64,000 bases of DNA from Chrysemys picta bellii (lineage: Eukaryota > Chordata > Testudines > Emydidae): assembly GCF_011386835.1 (NCBI RefSeq), contig NC_088798.1, positions 4,216,001 to 4,280,000 on the forward strand. The letters are read 5' to 3'. The notes beneath the pieces are model-generated. The model did no database searches and was not told where the DNA came from. It was given only the letters and a program-made list of their open reading frames with translations. Each line of letters opens with the position of its first letter. Positions within the stretch are counted from its first letter, which is position 1. The translations under genes and the position numbers were made by a program. Shown in pieces: positions 61,862 through 64,000 of this stretch.

Positions 61862-62560
61862 AAAGTTAAGGTTGCAAAGTCAAGCAGTCAAAATGCAAGA
61901 AATGCCAGAGGTTTTCCATGCAAACTTATTTCAGCTGTCTTGTTCACAAGTACTATGATACAAGAATGGTTTAAGGTCTGGAAAACATGCCTTATAGTGA
62001 GAGACTAAAGACATTCAATCTATTTAATTGATCGAAAAGTAGGCTAAGAGGTGACTCAGTCACGGTCTACAAATAACTACATGAGGTATACATTTCTGAT
62101 CGTAAATGGCTCGTCAGTGTAAAAGAAAAAGATGTAAGATCCAGTGGTTGGACACCAAAACTAGACAAATTCAGACTTGAAATAAGCATACATTTTTAAC
62201 AATGAGGATAATTAACTATTGGTACAATTTACATAGGGACATGGTGAAGTCTCCAACACAAGTCTTCAAATCAAGAGTGGATATCGTTCTAAAAGTAATG
62301 CTATGGCTCATCCAGAAATTATGGGTTCTCGGGCCTGTTATGCAGGAGATCACAGTAGATGATCATAATGGTCCCTTCTGACCCTAAAATCTATGATCCA
62401 GTCTTTAAATAGGTGATCACATCCTATTCTTTGCACAGGGTCCCCTGCCTCATTCAGTGTGCACTACAGCGTGGACCATGGGGACCAGAGAATGAATCAG
62501 AGCTGTGTAGTGAATTAGGCTGTTTTCTATAGGAGCAGCCATTCCAATCAGTCTGTAGTA
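61862..62560 (+). repeat. Old interspersed repeat, split by a CR1
   Basis: The left part 'gttgcaaagtcaagcagtcaaaatg' (61862-61954) and the right part 'aggtgatcacatcctattctttgcacagggtcccctgcctc' (62400-62560) match the copy at 43632-44045. The CR1 between them inserted later. Confidence 0.7.
61955..62397 (+). mobile_element. CR1 LINE 3' fragment
   Basis: The text 'ctggaaaacatgccttatagtgagagac' begins the fragment and 'gatcataatggtcccttctgaccctaaaatctatgatc' ends it. This is the CR1 ORF2 end and 3' UTR. Confidence 0.85.
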
Positions 62561-64000
62561 CAGCACTGGCATGGTACTAATTCTAGTACAGTACTAGCTG
62601 ATCTGTAAGCGAAGAATCTAACCTGATTAATTTTCAGCTCATACATTTGCTGCCCTCACAGAACTTTTTGTCCTGGACTTCCTAGCCCAGCTTGTTTAAT
62701 AATAATAATAATTAATAATAAAAAAAGGTGAAATGCAAGACATTTATCTTCTGCCTTTTCAAAGTGTCCCCAGGGCTGGGACAAGGTTAATGGAGATGAA
62801 TTTGTACTACCTAGCAGCACGTGGAGTTTCCCCGCATCTCCACAGCCCCTGTTGCAGCTCTGGAACGGAGCTGGCTTCGCAGCTTCAATCACTGTCTCTC
62901 TGATCGATGGAAATGTCACACGGCGAGAGGGGCCCAGAAATGCTCCATGCTTGTAAAGAGACACCCGCACAGGACGTCTGTCTGGAGTCTGCACCTTTCC
63001 TGACAGCAGATCGATGGCCAGTGTTGGGGGAAGACTTGTAAGGGCTAAAGGATTAATCACAGGTAGCCTGACATTCTGTGCCCGGTAAGTGGTGCTGCTG
63101 GACCAGACTCTGTAGTGAGCAAGGCCCACCTTCCATGAGGCTGGTGGCAGCAGAGTTTTGAACTGGTCCCAGCCGGGTAACTCTTTAAGGAAAGTGTGTG
63201 GTTGATACCTGTGGCAGTGCTGCTGACCCCCAGGACAGCTACCCAGTAGCCAAAGTGGGTCCCGGTTTGCATCTCATTCAATGAACAGGTAAAACTGGCC
63301 TTCAGCGCAGGCAAAGCAAATAGCCACGTGGGGGCCCTGTGGCCTGTGCTACACATAGGCCAGCCCCATCTTTCATCAGCAGGTTCATGTGAGGGGGAGG
63401 AAGCCGCTTGCTGCCAGACCCCACTCCCAGCTGCTGAACCAGAATGAGGGGGGCGATCCTTGACTCCCAAACCAGACGCCCCTGGTAGTTGGCGCCTACC
63501 CTTGCGTGTTTACAGTGAGTTCTGGTCTTAGTGCAGGTTAAAAGATCCCCCATTACGCGCAATCCAATGCACTGTGCCAAGAGAAACCTTCCCTAATGTG
63601 TTACACGCCCTGGGAAGTTTTACCTTCCTGGACCTTACTGCTTTCACTGGACACAGTAATACGACTGAATGCTCTGCAAACAGGCCATAGCGACCGGGAG
63701 GGAGTTGCCTACACTGACTTCAGGAATACACCCAATGCCTTTGGCGTTCTTGCCAATGCTATATCCATGGAGTGAGGTATGTGGGTGACATTTCTCGCAG
63801 CGTGCTAACCCCAAAACCCCAGTGGTCTTTGAGCATCTTGCTGCCTGCCCATTCCACAGAGAACGGGAGGTAAATCCTACTCCAGTCCGGCTTACGCTCC
63901 TGAAGCCTGGCACCAGTTAATAACCAAGCCCATGGCCCAGCTCTGTGGCTTGAGCAACGTAGACGGTGTTGGCTTTCCTCTGATTTAAGGCAAGGTGCAG
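62561..64000. other. GC-richer segment of unknown identity at the window edge
   Basis: From about 62740 on the sequence is more GC-rich, with long minus-strand open frames (for example 62656-63129, 63057-63470 and 63644-63913). None shows a domain, start context or splice structure I can support. An AAT run lies at 62695-62722. It could be an LTR-type repeat or unique DNA. Confidence 0.35.

Overview
The window is vertebrate nuclear DNA. Its interspersed repeats point to a turtle (Testudines). There are four copies of a tRNA-derived SINE that looks like the cryptodiran 'Cry' SINE, many CR1 LINE fragments, a Penelope-like retroelement, and several hAT, Harbinger-like and mariner-like MITEs. The genus is not identifiable by reading.

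One protein-coding gene fills positions 1584-53911 on the plus strand. It is the 3' portion of MAST2, the microtubule-associated serine/threonine kinase 2. I traced 21 consecutive exons, all with GT-AG introns and matching phases. They encode 1692 residues ending in a TAG stop; the 5' exons lie upstream of the window. The domain order is the MAST pre-kinase domain (exons at 1584-18661), the AGC-type Ser/Thr kinase (24862-37107), a Ser-rich linker (38360-45694), a PDZ domain (47627-50778), and a long disordered Ser/Pro-rich tail encoded mostly by one 2075-bp terminal exon. Paralogue choice rests on the stretch after the kinase, the acidic motif [10 protein letters not shown] and the C-terminal end, which resemble MAST2 more than MAST1, MAST3 or MAST4 as I remember them.

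The introns are full of transposon relics, several nested. A 135-bp hAT MITE sits inside a CR1 with a perfect 8-bp target duplication. Another hAT splits a CR1 3' end. A Cry SINE and a CR1 separately interrupt two copies of one older repeat. A 265-codon minus-strand ORF at 28119-28916 carries the GIY-YIG endonuclease of a Penelope-like element.

After the stop codon comes about 4 kb of AT-rich, mostly repeat-free sequence that may be 3' UTR (several AATAAA motifs). Then follows intergenic DNA to position 64000 with a SINE, a Harbinger-like MITE, a CR1 fragment and a GC-richer stretch of unknown nature. In human the next gene is PIK3R3 in convergent orientation; I see no PIK3R3 coding exon here.

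I did not find a convincing new biological system. The observations most worth checking are a possible TATA-driven alternative MAST2 first exon near 11272-11440, long RNA-hairpin-capable inverted repeats near 1105-1216 and 1351-1412, and a kinase exon acceptor that is directly followed by a strong donor-like GTATGT.
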